DNA from: Fimbriimonadia bacterium
GTDB lineage: Bacteria; Armatimonadota; Fimbriimonadia; Fimbriimonadales; JABRVX01
NCBI GenBank assembly: GCA_039961735.1
Contig: JABRVX010000062.1
Location: 1 to 32,210, forward strand
DNA: 32,210 nt
Direction: 5' to 3'
How positions within the stretch are numbered: the first letter of the stretch is position 1; the number at the start of each line of letters is the position of its first letter. A program made the translations under genes and the position numbers. Below are positions 1 to 7,224 of this stretch, in pieces. The notes beneath the pieces were generated by a model. That model did not search any database, was not told where the DNA came from, and worked only from the letters and a program-made list of their open reading frames with translations.

Positions 1-1
1 C

Positions 2-1038
2 GCGGCCCAAGTGGTTGGCTCCGAACTTCGAGTGCACATCACCACGCGGGAGAGCATTCCGCCTCAGGCCCCGGGTGTGTACGTCTTCGAGTGCTACTTC
101 GATGCGCCTCTGGGGTCATCTGGCAGTCGAATACTCGTCGCAGCACTCGGCCAGTCGGAGCCGAAGTATGGTTGCTCGCCGCCCCTACCGGCGGTCGCCG
201 GAGCCGTGGTTGATGACACCCACCCTACCTACGCCAGGTTGTCTAGCGCCGGACTAACCGTGGCCTACAACGTCCTAACTCTCACTACTAACCAGACGAG
301 CTTGCTCCAGCCGGAATACCTCACCTACGTCGCGGCTCGATACTACGACCCTCCCGAGGATGCGTACGGTGAAGCAGTTGACGTTGTCGTAGTCTCCCCT
401 ATGAATGGAGGATCCGTCCTCTTCGGGATCGGTCCTGACTTCGTCGGTGCCTCGCCCGCCATCGAGGGCCTGATGCGAGACGGACCGAGTCCAGCCCGCC
501 CGCCGCAGGTAAGGAACTGGTTTGGCCCAAAGGACCCGAGGGGCAGATGGTGGCAATGCCCGCCGAATGAGCACCAGCTTCCCCTACTGCCCACCCTTCG
601 AACGGCGACAGGGACATTGACGACGATGGAACGGACGACTGGTACTACGGTCCAAGCCTTACCGGAGGAGGCAGCGAATTCCGGGGTTGGAATGACCCGG
701 TTGGCAGCGACGACAGCTTTGTGGCTGTAATACCAATGCCGGGCGGCGGGTACAAGTATCTTGGAGGCTGTCGCTGGGGGAGGGGTGCCAACGAGGCGTG
801 GATAGACGAGAACGGCCTCGCACACTGGCTCAGTATTGAGGTGAGTCCAGGGCAAACTAAGCCCATGCCTGGAAACAGGATGTACCACTGGGTCTACAAT
901 CCGTACACGGGTCAGCTCCGACTATGGTGCGGGCACTATAAGTCTGCAGACGGCTGGCTGGGTCGCGACTGGGCCGCCCCACCGCAGTCCTTATCGGCGT
1001 ACTTCGAGGAGTGGCGATGCGTGTTTGCGGAACGCTGA
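2..1038 (+). pseudogene. Frameshifted surface-type protein fragment, 5' end outside window
   Basis: One protein appears to be split over two frames. The frame open from base 2 gives protein-like sequence (VYVFECYFDAPLG ... VLFGIGPDFVGASPAIEGL) up to about base 560, then becomes low-quality until its stop at 728-730. From about base 571 the frame one base back becomes protein-like (NGDRDIDDDGTDDWYYG, then GGGYKYLGGCRWGRGANEAW) and runs to the TGA at 1036-1038, with no start codon preceded by a Shine-Dalgarno sequence. Inference: a single gene carrying a frameshift between about 520 and 620, either a decayed gene or an assembly error. The 'GPDF ... NGD-DIDDDGTDDWYY' layout recalls the C-terminal parts of pseudopilin-like proteins in Armatimonadota, but I do not recognise the family with confidence. 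The putative lipoprotein gene starts 14 bp after this stop. Confidence 0.5.
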
Positions 1039-1051
1039 GAGGAGGACGACG

Positions 1052-1864
1052 GTGACTTCACGAGGCTCTCGCAATACCAGGCAGAACGCGCGTGGCCATA
1101 CGTTCAACAGGTGCTTCTCGGCGGTGTTCTGCAACCTCACTGTATTGGGACTCGCTACCCTGTGCATCGGGGCAGGCACGGGCTGTGACCGTATAGGCGA
1201 GCGACCCGACGAGGGATACCGGAGTCGAGTGGCAGCCTGGCAAGATCGGAGTGGCGACTCTACAGCGACGTCCTTCTCCGCACCCGGACATCCGGTGGGA
1301 ACGATTGATGCGCCGGCCTACGCCGACCTTCGTCATGTGCGAATCGTGTATGACGGTTCCTGTCTAGATGTGACCCTGCGCATGGGAGGCCCGATACCCG
1401 AGCGCATCGCCGATTGGCTTTGGGTAGAGGTTGAGCCGCGTGTACTCGTTTCCCCGGATCGCGCAATGGCTGTTGGCGTGGTGGGCGGCAGCTACCCGTC
1501 CGATCCCGAGGTGAAGCTTGGTCACGCCAGCCTCGTGACCGGTGACTATGTCGAACGAGTGGGTAGATTTGTGGCCAAACGTGTAGGCGAAGTCACTATG
1601 CGCAGGCTGGGTGCGGAGGTCCACCTTAATATCCCGTTAGCTCAGGTAGATCACAGATACGCGGAGGGCTTCCGAGCTCTTGGGAACTCACTGAGGGGCG
1701 ACCTCGAGCCGAGCGCATGTGGTGTGCGTGTGTTCTACGTGCCTCGGCATGCGCCGACAGGCCCGAACTGGTTCGTAGAGCCGTGCGACGAACTGGATGT
1801 GCCCCGCACCGGCAGCATTCTCACGACTGCCTTGCCCACCCACCCACAACTCGTCGAGCCTTAG
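1052..1864 (+). CDS. Putative secreted lipoprotein of unknown function
   Basis: A 270-residue protein. I chose the GTG at 1052 because GAGGAGG lies 6 bases upstream; an in-frame TTG at 1025 would overlap the previous reading frame and has no ribosome binding site. Residues about 20-42 form a hydrophobic segment (VFCNLTVLGLATLCIGAGTGC) followed by CDRIGERPDEG, so the protein is probably exported and may be lipid-anchored at that Cys, although the lipobox is not canonical. The remainder is a soluble, beta-rich-looking domain without a motif I recognise. It follows the broken surface gene by 13 bp and precedes the pseudopilin, so all three may belong to one cell-surface group. Function unknown. 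Confidence 0.6.
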   Translation: MTSRGSRNTRQNARGHTFNRCFSAVFCNLTVLGLATLCIGAGTGCDRIGERPDEGYRSRVAAWQDRSGDSTATSFSAPGHPVGTIDAPAYADLRHVRIVYDGSCLDVTLRMGGPIPERIADWLWVEVEPRVLVSPDRAMAVGVVGGSYPSDPEVKLGHASLVTGDYVERVGRFVAKRVGEVTMRRLGAEVHLNIPLAQVDHRYAEGFRALGNSLRGDLEPSACGVRVFYVPRHAPTGPNWFVEPCDELDVPRTGSILTTALPTHPQLVEP

Positions 1865-1893
1865 GGCTCCCCGAAATGTATCCATGAAAGGAC

Positions 1894-1921
1894 GAGGACA
1901 GTCTCCTCGCAGGCTGTCCTC
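1894..1921 (+). terminator. Hairpin after lipoprotein gene, possible terminator
   Basis: GAGGACAG at 1894-1901 pairs perfectly with CTGTCCTC at 1914-1921 around a 12-base loop, 30 bp after the stop codon. There is no T-tract, so intrinsic termination is uncertain. Confidence 0.35.
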
Positions 1922-1943
1922 ACACCCCACGCCCCCCCGGGAC

Positions 1944-1972
1944 TTGACGAATACGAGTTCTTGGATCAGAAT
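1944..1972 (+). promoter_or_regulatory. Probable sigma70-type promoter for the pseudopilin gene
   Basis: TTGACG at 1944-1949, a 17-base spacer, then CAGAAT at 1967-1972, 60 bp before the ATG at 2033. The -35 is near consensus; the -10 is weaker. Confidence 0.45.
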
Positions 1973-2032
1973 GGAGGTTGTTATTGCGCGGCGGCGCCGG
2001 ATGGCCCCCGCCCGCAGAAAGGAATCGTTCAG

Positions 2033-2812
2033 ATGAAACGCCGTTTTGGCTTCACGCTCATCGAGCTTCTCGTCGTCATCGCCATCATCGCCATCCTTGC
2101 TGCGATTCTTTTCCCGGTCTTTGCGCAGGCGCGAAGCGCTGCCAAGAAAACCGGCTGCATCAGCAACGGGAAGCAACTCATGGTCGCGCACCGGATGTAC
2201 TCGGACGAGTTCCAGGGCACGCTGATGGGAGGCCGCACGCATGGCTTGCCGCCCAACTGGGCTACCGAGATCATGTGGCCGAAGTTCCTGTTCCCTTACA
2301 TGAAAAGCAAGGACGCCTATCTGTGCCCGGCCGAACCCAACACGCATTATGCAGATCTCGGCGATGCCGATCGGTACAACAACCGAGGTTGGCTCTCCAT
2401 CGGCTACAACGCGAGCGTATCCATCTGGTATTGGACGGGCGACAACACGTTAGTCCGTATCAAGCAGAATCAGATTCGCGTGCCGGCCATGACCGCCATG
2501 TTCGCCGACACGATGTCTGGAGACGTTCGGGACGGCTACTACGGCTATTGTGCGGACAACACCGGTATTAACATCACTGGTGGGTGCAACTTGAGCGACC
2601 GCCATGGTGGAGCCAAGAAGGCAGCCGATCCGTACGGCCAGATCAACGTGCTGCTGCTGGACGGACACGTCAAATCCTACGGTTGGAACCGTATCAAGTC
2701 CGGCCAGGTAAGTGACATGTACCCGGGCTGCAACGCGGAGGAGGCCAGAGACTTCAATGCTGCCGGCCTCAAGTGGATGCTGTGGGGCAAGTGCAAGCAC
2801 CCGGATAACTAG
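2033..2812 (+). CDS. DUF1559-type pseudopilin (prepilin N-terminal cleavage/methylation protein)
   Basis: A 259-residue protein. The ATG at 2033 follows an AAAGGA ribosome site. The N-terminus MKRRFG^[16 protein letters not shown] is a type IV prepilin/type II pseudopilin signal: a basic leader ending in Gly, cleavage before Phe, Glu at +5 of the mature protein, then a hydrophobic helix. The continuation [19 protein letters not shown] is typical of the very large pseudopilin-like family in Armatimonadota. The C-terminus carries the H-x-DGH-type signature: RHGG near residue 193 and [15 protein letters not shown] about 14 residues later. Such proteins are processed by a prepilin peptidase and inserted in the envelope; their roles are largely unknown. 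A small membrane protein gene begins 2 bp after this stop and is probably co-translated. Confidence 0.9.
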   Translation: MKRRFGFTLIELLVVIAIIAILAAILFPVFAQARSAAKKTGCISNGKQLMVAHRMYSDEFQGTLMGGRTHGLPPNWATEIMWPKFLFPYMKSKDAYLCPAEPNTHYADLGDADRYNNRGWLSIGYNASVSIWYWTGDNTLVRIKQNQIRVPAMTAMFADTMSGDVRDGYYGYCADNTGINITGGCNLSDRHGGAKKAADPYGQINVLLLDGHVKSYGWNRIKSGQVSDMYPGCNAEEARDFNAAGLKWMLWGKCKHPDN

Positions 2813-2814
2813 CT

Positions 2815-3009
2815 ATGAAACAAGGAAGTTCGAAGCTGGTTCTGATCGTAGTTCTCGTGCTCGTCATCGTCGCGGCTGCGGCGTATGTATTCCTCGGCCC
2901 TGGGCGGGAAGCCTTCGGCGAGGGAGCGCGCGCGCCCGGCGAAAAGATCGATCTGACTCCAACTCCCGAGCACCCTGCGACGCCAGGTATCGGCGGCGGC
3001 GGCAACTAA
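2815..3009 (+). CDS. Small single-pass membrane protein, unknown function
   Basis: A 64-residue protein whose ATG lies 2 bp after the pseudopilin stop, indicating translational coupling. MKQGSSK is a short positive N-terminus; residues about 8-27 (LVLIVVLVLVIVAAAAYVFL) form one transmembrane helix. The remainder is a short Pro/Gly-rich tail (TPTPEHPATPGIGGGGN). Short proteins of this layout are often found directly behind DUF1559 pseudopilin genes in this group; I infer an accessory or anchoring role. No catalytic motif is present. Confidence 0.7.
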   Translation: MKQGSSKLVLIVVLVLVIVAAAAYVFLGPGREAFGEGARAPGEKIDLTPTPEHPATPGIGGGGN

Positions 3010-3038
3010 CACCATCGCCACGTTTCGTACATAGTCAC

Positions 3039-3064
3039 GCCCCCACAGCTCTCGCAGTGGGGGC
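3039..3064 (+). terminator. Hairpin after the pseudopilin pair, likely terminator
   Basis: GCCCCCAC at 3039-3046 pairs with GTGGGGGC at 3057-3064 (8 bp, 10-base loop), 30 bp after the stop of the small membrane protein. No T-run follows, only CTGTCGTC. Confidence 0.5.
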
Positions 3065-3269
3065 TGTCGTCATTGGATAGCAGATCACGAGCCCACCCAC
3101 ACGCTTGGGAAACCACGCTCACAGCGCTCGGTCGCTACAGGAAAGCCCATCAATATCTCGACCCCCACGGCCAAAGAAATGTAAGCTACCGGGGTTCCTG
3201 ACGCCGGGCGTACACCCGGCGTCCTTCCCAATGGCAGTACCGGAATGGCCGGATACCGGAGGTGAACGG

Positions 3270-3686
3270 ATGAAAGCGCTTTGGGTGATTGCGGTGCTCT
3301 CCATGCTCGCGTTCCTCACGGGCTGTGGAGGCGGCGGAGGCATGCACGACGCCAACCCCTGGCAGGGGCGCTATGTCGGGCAATACGAAATGGCAAACGA
3401 CTACGGCGACCTGGACGTCGTGATTGACTACCGCGGAAAGATGGACGGCGAGTGGTTCAGTCGCGTGGACGGTGCTACAGGGAGGCTTTGGGGTGACATC
3501 ACGCGGTCCGGGCGCTTCACCTTCTACACGAGCTGGGTTACCGCGTATGGACACGGAGAAGTGTGGAACGGCACTCGCGTGCTGATCATTGACGGGTATT
3601 CCACACGCGGCCCGGTGCAGCCCAAGATCTCCAACCTGAAGAAAGTGGACGACAAGCGTACCTCTGGCGACCTCGTCGGCAATTGA
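3270..3686 (+). CDS. Small lipoprotein, unknown function
   Basis: A 138-residue protein. The ATG at 3270 is preceded by GGAGGTGA. MKALWVIAVLSMLAFLTGC is a clear lipoprotein signal peptide with lipobox LTGC, so the mature protein begins at Cys19 followed by a Gly-rich linker (GGGGGM). The rest (PWQGRYVGQYEMANDYGDLDVVIDYRG ... DGEWFSR ... GRLWGDITRSGRF) has the repeating pattern of a small beta-barrel in which successive strands read 'G-x-W/Y-x-G'; this resembles small lipocalin-like or META-like envelope lipoproteins, but I cannot assign a family. It stands alone, followed by a strong nested hairpin. Confidence 0.75.
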   Translation: MKALWVIAVLSMLAFLTGCGGGGGMHDANPWQGRYVGQYEMANDYGDLDVVIDYRGKMDGEWFSRVDGATGRLWGDITRSGRFTFYTSWVTAYGHGEVWNGTRVLIIDGYSTRGPVQPKISNLKKVDDKRTSGDLVGN

Positions 3687-3687
3687 C

Positions 3688-3737
3688 GATCGCGGGGCCA
3701 TCCGATTGCGGTAGGATCGGACGGGTGCCCCGCGATC
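3688..3737 (+). terminator. Nested hairpin between lipoprotein and mmgE/prpD gene
   Basis: GATCGCGGGGC (3688-3698) pairs perfectly with GCCCCGCGATC (3727-3737). Inside it TCCGAT (3701-3706) pairs with ATCGGA (3716-3721). It begins one base after the lipoprotein stop, so it most likely ends that transcript; a role in the leader of the next gene, 47 bp away, is the alternative. Confidence 0.5.
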
Positions 3738-3784
3738 CGGATATCGGCAGGGCCCGCTAGCTTTTTGCCAAGGAGTTGCCGAAG

Positions 3785-5137
3785 GTGTCCACACTCGCCG
3801 AGACCTTTTCACGTTTTGCCTATGAACTCGACTACGCCAAGCTGCCCGAGGAGACGCGCCACGAAGCCAAGCGCAGGCTCATCGATTCGCTGGGTTGTGC
3901 AATGGGCGCCTACCTCGCCGAGCCATCCAAGATCGCCAGGCGCATAGCCCACTCGGTCCACGGCGGCGCGACGGTCATAGGCACGTTCCACCAGACATCG
4001 CCCGAGCTCGCTGCGTTCGCCAACGGCGTGCTGTTTCGCTACCTCGACTACAACGACACCTACCTGTCGAAGGAGCCTGCCCACCCCAGTGACAACATTG
4101 CTGCGCTGCTGGCAGTCGGAGAGCTGGCGGATTGCAGCGGAGAAGACCTGATTACTGCCATCGTAGCATCCTACGAGGTGCAGTGCAGGTTGTGCGATGC
4201 GTTCTCCATTCGCAGTAAGGGATGGGACCATGTTACCTATGGTAGCTTCTCGACGGTGGCGGGTTGTGGCATGTTGTTAGGCTTCCAACCGGAGCAGTAC
4301 GTGCACGCCTTCGGGTTGGCGGGAGTACCGAACAACGCGATGCGCCAGACGCGTGTGGGCGAACTGAGCATGTGGAAAGGATGTGCTTTTGCCAACGCTT
4401 CTCGCAACGGTGTGTTTGCGTCGCTACTCGCGTCCGGGGGTATGACTGGTCCGGCACCCGTCTTCGAGGGCGAGATGGGGTTCTTCAAACAGGTATCCCA
4501 CGAGCCTTTCGAGGTAGCACCACTGGGCGGCGACGGATACATGATCAACCGCACCTACATCAAGAAGTACCCGGCCGAATACCACAGTCAGAGCGCGATA
4601 GATGCTGCACTCGAACTGCGACCGCAGATCAAAGACCCATCGCAGATTGATAGCATTCTGATCGAAACATTCGACGCGGCAGTGGAGATCATCGGCGGGG
4701 AGCCGGAGAAGTGGCGGCCTCAGAGTCGCGAGACCGCCGACCACAGCCTGCCCTACTGCACCGTGGTAGGCCTCGTGGACGGAGAGGTTACACAAGATAG
4801 CTTCGCGCCCGCCAGATTCACCGATGATAGGCTGCTGCAGATCGTGGCAAAGGTGAAGGTGAAGGCGGATCCCGAGCTTAACGCCATGTATCCCGAAAAG
4901 GGCATCCCCAACCGCGTGACAGTGACACTGAAGAACGGGGAGAAGTTGGTTAGCGAGGTGGCAGCGCCGCGCGGACACGCACTCAATCCGATGACCGACC
5001 AAGAAGTGACAGCTAAGTTCCTGTCCATGGCCACGAAAGTCCTTGGGCCTGCTGAGGTGGATGAAGCGCTGGAGCGCCTCTGGAGCCTGGAGAACGAGCG
5101 GGACCTGACAGACCTGCTCGCGCTGTTCGCTGTGTGA
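3785..5137 (+). CDS. MmgE/PrpD family protein
   Basis: A 450-residue protein of the MmgE/PrpD family (2-methylcitrate dehydratase fold, all-helical large domain plus a smaller alpha/beta lid). Family length is usually about 440-490. Recognisable segments are the N-terminal helix RRLIDSLGCAMGAYLAEP, the conserved LFRYLDYNDTYL and HPSDNIAALLAVGE, the GSFSTVAGCGMLLGF helix, and KGCAFANASRNGVFASLLA. I chose GTG at 3785 because AAGGAG ends 9 bases upstream; the in-frame TTG at 3776 is adjacent to that site and too close. Characterised members dehydrate 2-methylcitrate or decarboxylate aconitate-type acids; many paralogues act on unknown substrates. No prpB/prpC lies here, so the substrate is not known. 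It converges on the cyclase gene with only 3 bp between stops. Confidence 0.85.
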   Translation: MSTLAETFSRFAYELDYAKLPEETRHEAKRRLIDSLGCAMGAYLAEPSKIARRIAHSVHGGATVIGTFHQTSPELAAFANGVLFRYLDYNDTYLSKEPAHPSDNIAALLAVGELADCSGEDLITAIVASYEVQCRLCDAFSIRSKGWDHVTYGSFSTVAGCGMLLGFQPEQYVHAFGLAGVPNNAMRQTRVGELSMWKGCAFANASRNGVFASLLASGGMTGPAPVFEGEMGFFKQVSHEPFEVAPLGGDGYMINRTYIKKYPAEYHSQSAIDAALELRPQIKDPSQIDSILIETFDAAVEIIGGEPEKWRPQSRETADHSLPYCTVVGLVDGEVTQDSFAPARFTDDRLLQIVAKVKVKADPELNAMYPEKGIPNRVTVTLKNGEKLVSEVAAPRGHALNPMTDQEVTAKFLSMATKVLGPAEVDEALERLWSLENERDLTDLLALFAV

Positions 5138-5140
5138 TTA

Positions 5141-5722
5141 TCAGCGGACAGGCAGCAGCACGGCACGTACCCACGTCGCATCGGGATCCGGGATAGGTAA
5201 CGGGAGTGCGATCATCTCGTAGTCGCCTTCGGGTGCAGCCGACAGGTCGAGACTCTCGAGAATGGGGATGCCTGCGCCTAGCAGCGTGCGATGATTGGGA
5301 TAAGTATCATCATCGGGGGTATCCACCGACATGATGTCCAGTCCCACCAGTGGAATGCTTGCGGCGGCGAGTCGTACTACCAGTTCAGCCGGCGGCGGGC
5401 CCACACCTTCGCACCGAAAAAGTGGCCGCACACTCGGTAACCAATCACGCTCCGATAGCACGCTCCAATCAGAGACGTGGATCACCTCGGCACGTCCAAT
5501 GAAACGGTCCAGAGCGGGCTCCGACGCATCGGCGAAAAAGTGCCGAGGCATGTCCACGTGCGTCCCTGCGTGTGCGCTCCCGAGCAACACGCTAACAGAA
5601 TAGCGGTCCCCGCGTTCGAAACTGTACGCCTCGACCCTGGAAAACGGCACGTCGCCCGGATAGACCGGTGTCTGTGGGCCCAGCGGTCGCGTGATGTCCA
5701 GTATCAGCATCTCGTCGGCCAC
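5141..5722 (-). CDS. Cyclase family protein (kynurenine formamidase-like metal hydrolase)
   Basis: A 193-residue protein starting at GTG 5722, only 2 bp after the stop of the upstream PLP-enzyme gene, so translationally coupled; an internal ATG at 5710 is an alternative start. It opens with LDITRPLGPQTPVYPGD, the typical beginning of the cyclase/KynB family, and carries the metal-binding motif HAGTHVDMPRHF (H-x-G-T-H-x-D-x-P-x-H). The end has IPIPDPDATWVRAVLLPVR-like core sequence. Members of this family hydrolyse N-formylkynurenine or related amides with Zn or Mn. The kynureninase-like partner supports a tryptophan/kynurenine-type pathway, but no tryptophan dioxygenase is in the window, so another aromatic or cyclic amide is possible. 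Confidence 0.85.
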   Translation of the reverse strand: MADEMLILDITRPLGPQTPVYPGDVPFSRVEAYSFERGDRYSVSVLLGSAHAGTHVDMPRHFFADASEPALDRFIGRAEVIHVSDWSVLSERDWLPSVRPLFRCEGVGPPPAELVVRLAAASIPLVGLDIMSVDTPDDDTYPNHRTLLGAGIPILESLDLSAAPEGDYEMIALPLPIPDPDATWVRAVLLPVR

Positions 5723-5724
5723 GG

Positions 5725-6876
5725 TTACGCCGTCGTCGTCATCAAGGGCAAAAGTGCGTCAACCGCATCGAAGAAGCGGTCTACGTCCGCATCCGTGTTG
5801 TAGAAGTGGGGAGACACGCGAATGCCGGCGCCGGTGCGGAAGTCCACATAGATGTTCTCTTTGCGCAGCGCATCGGCCAGGGTCTGGTCTCCCGGTATCA
5901 CCATCGAGACCGCACCCCCGCGTTTTTCTGGGTCCTCCGGGGTGCTCAACCGAAAGCCCCTCGCCTTGGCCCCAGCGATCAGGCGGTCCGTCATCCGCAA
6001 CGAATTCGCCCGGATCGCGCCGATGCCTAGGCTGCCGATGATGTCCAGGCCCGGCTCGCACGCGAACAACCCTGCCATGTAGTAACCGCCGTTCTGAAAG
6101 CGCAACGCCCCGGTCGTCGGTTCGAACGAGTGGACGTCGAAGTCGGCCACCCTGGCATGTGCCATCGCGCCCGTCAGCTTCGGCACCCACTGCTTGGCGA
6201 GGTCCGGACTCACGTACAGAAAACCGGTTCCGGAGCCGCCGCACAGCCACTTGGCACAGCCCCCGATAGCGAAGTCCACTCTCCACTTCTCGCAGCGCAC
6301 GGGGAGCACCCCCGCGCTCTGGTACACGTCGAGAATGACGTACGCCCCCACCTCGTGCGCACGCCGACACACTGCTTCTGCGTCCAGAACGTATCCGTTA
6401 CGGAAGAACACGTGCGAGACGGGGACGAAGAGAGTGTGATCGTCGATGGCACTGAAAAGCTCGTCCATGTCCGGCCCGATGCCGTCGCGCAAGGGCACGA
6501 TCGCCACTTCGGCGCCGATACGCTCCTGCTGCATGCACAGGTAGGCCTGCGACGTGAAGCAGCCCTCGGTGAACACAATCTTGTTGCGTTGCGGCGTAGG
6601 CTCTAGGCAAGACATCGCCACGGCACACGCGAGGGTGCTGTTCGTGTGGAAGCTGATCGTGTCCGCCTCGGCACCGATGAACGCGGCAATCTTGTCTCCG
6701 ACGCGTTGCATGGTGGGAGGCCCGAACGCCTCCCAGTCGGCTCTCAACCAGCGCTCTGCGTACTCCTTCAGCCTTTCCGCTCCCTGCACGGGCGGAGCTC
6801 CGGCAGAAGCCGTCATCAAGTATGTGCGCTCAGTTACGGCAGGAAATTGGTCTCTTTGATATCCCGATAGGTTCAC
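5725..6876 (-). CDS. Class V aminotransferase-fold PLP enzyme, kynureninase-like
   Basis: A 383-residue fold-type I PLP enzyme. The start GTG at 6876 is preceded by TGAGGA and gives the expected family N-terminus (RDQFPAVTERTYLMTASAGAPP); the reading frame stays open upstream only by chance toward the tRNA. Motifs: NSTLACAVAM (phosphate/cofactor region), the PLP-ring aspartate with Gln/Ser in LDVYQSAGVLPV, and the Schiff-base lysine in GGCAKWLCGGSGTGFLYV. The later segment around QNGGYYMAGLFACEPGLDIIGSLG resembles kynureninases. Kynureninase cleaves kynurenine to anthranilate and alanine; coupling to a formamidase-like gene 2 bp downstream supports that, but isopenicillin-epimerase-like or cysteine-lyase activity cannot be excluded by motif reading. 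Confidence 0.8.
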   Translation of the reverse strand: MNLSGYQRDQFPAVTERTYLMTASAGAPPVQGAERLKEYAERWLRADWEAFGPPTMQRVGDKIAAFIGAEADTISFHTNSTLACAVAMSCLEPTPQRNKIVFTEGCFTSQAYLCMQQERIGAEVAIVPLRDGIGPDMDELFSAIDDHTLFVPVSHVFFRNGYVLDAEAVCRRAHEVGAYVILDVYQSAGVLPVRCEKWRVDFAIGGCAKWLCGGSGTGFLYVSPDLAKQWVPKLTGAMAHARVADFDVHSFEPTTGALRFQNGGYYMAGLFACEPGLDIIGSLGIGAIRANSLRMTDRLIAGAKARGFRLSTPEDPEKRGGAVSMVIPGDQTLADALRKENIYVDFRTGAGIRVSPHFYNTDADVDRFFDAVDALLPLMTTTA

Positions 6877-6993
6877 GGCGTCCTCACAACGATGGACTCT
6901 CATGGCGGTTCGACAGCACCTGTTGCCTGCCTTCTGTCCGCCTGCTGTTTTCGGAACCGCGAACTGAACGGTCCTATCTTGGGCCCAGCAAAG

Positions 6994-6999
6994 TACAAT
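6994..6999 (+). promoter_or_regulatory. -10 element for tRNA-Thr
   Basis: TACAAT at 6994-6999, 9 bp before the first base of the mature tRNA. No clear -35 at 16-18 bp. Confidence 0.4.
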
Positions 7000-7008
7000 G
7001 CGGCACAC

Positions 7009-7083
7009 GCCGGCGTAGCTCAGGGGTAGAGCGCCCGCCTTGTAAGCGGATGGTCAGGGGTTCGAATCCCCTCGCCGGCTCCA
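7009..7083 (+). tRNA. tRNA-Thr (anticodon TGT)
   Basis: A 75-base cloverleaf with encoded CCA. The acceptor arms GCCGGCG and CGCCGGC pair fully; the D-arm is GCTC/GAGC; the anticodon loop is CTTGTAA with anticodon TGT at 34-36, reading ACA; the T-arm AGGGG/CCCCT encloses TTCGAAT. The discriminator is T. The anticodon stem has one C-A mismatch at 27-43. It stands alone between divergently oriented genes. Confidence 0.95.
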
Positions 7084-7160
7084 GCAGACCCAAGAACGGG
7101 ATCAACATCCGGTGAGTTTCGAGGCGGGACGCAGGGCGGCGGGAAGCAATACTTAGGGTA

Positions 7161-7166
7161 TATAAA
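7161..7166 (+). promoter_or_regulatory. Possible -10 element for the E1-E2 operon
   Basis: TATAAA within the AT-rich stretch GGTATATAAATAA, 58 bp before the E1 start. No recognisable -35. Confidence 0.35.
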
Positions 7167-7224
7167 TAACCGGCGCAGACGATGGCGTCTAGCCCACACT
7201 CATCGGAAGCAGAGGTGCTTGCCC

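Noticed and set aside
7009-7083. tRNA as an integration site for a mobile element
   Set aside because: No integrase, no direct repeat of the tRNA 3' end was seen nearby, and both flanks carry ordinary metabolic genes.
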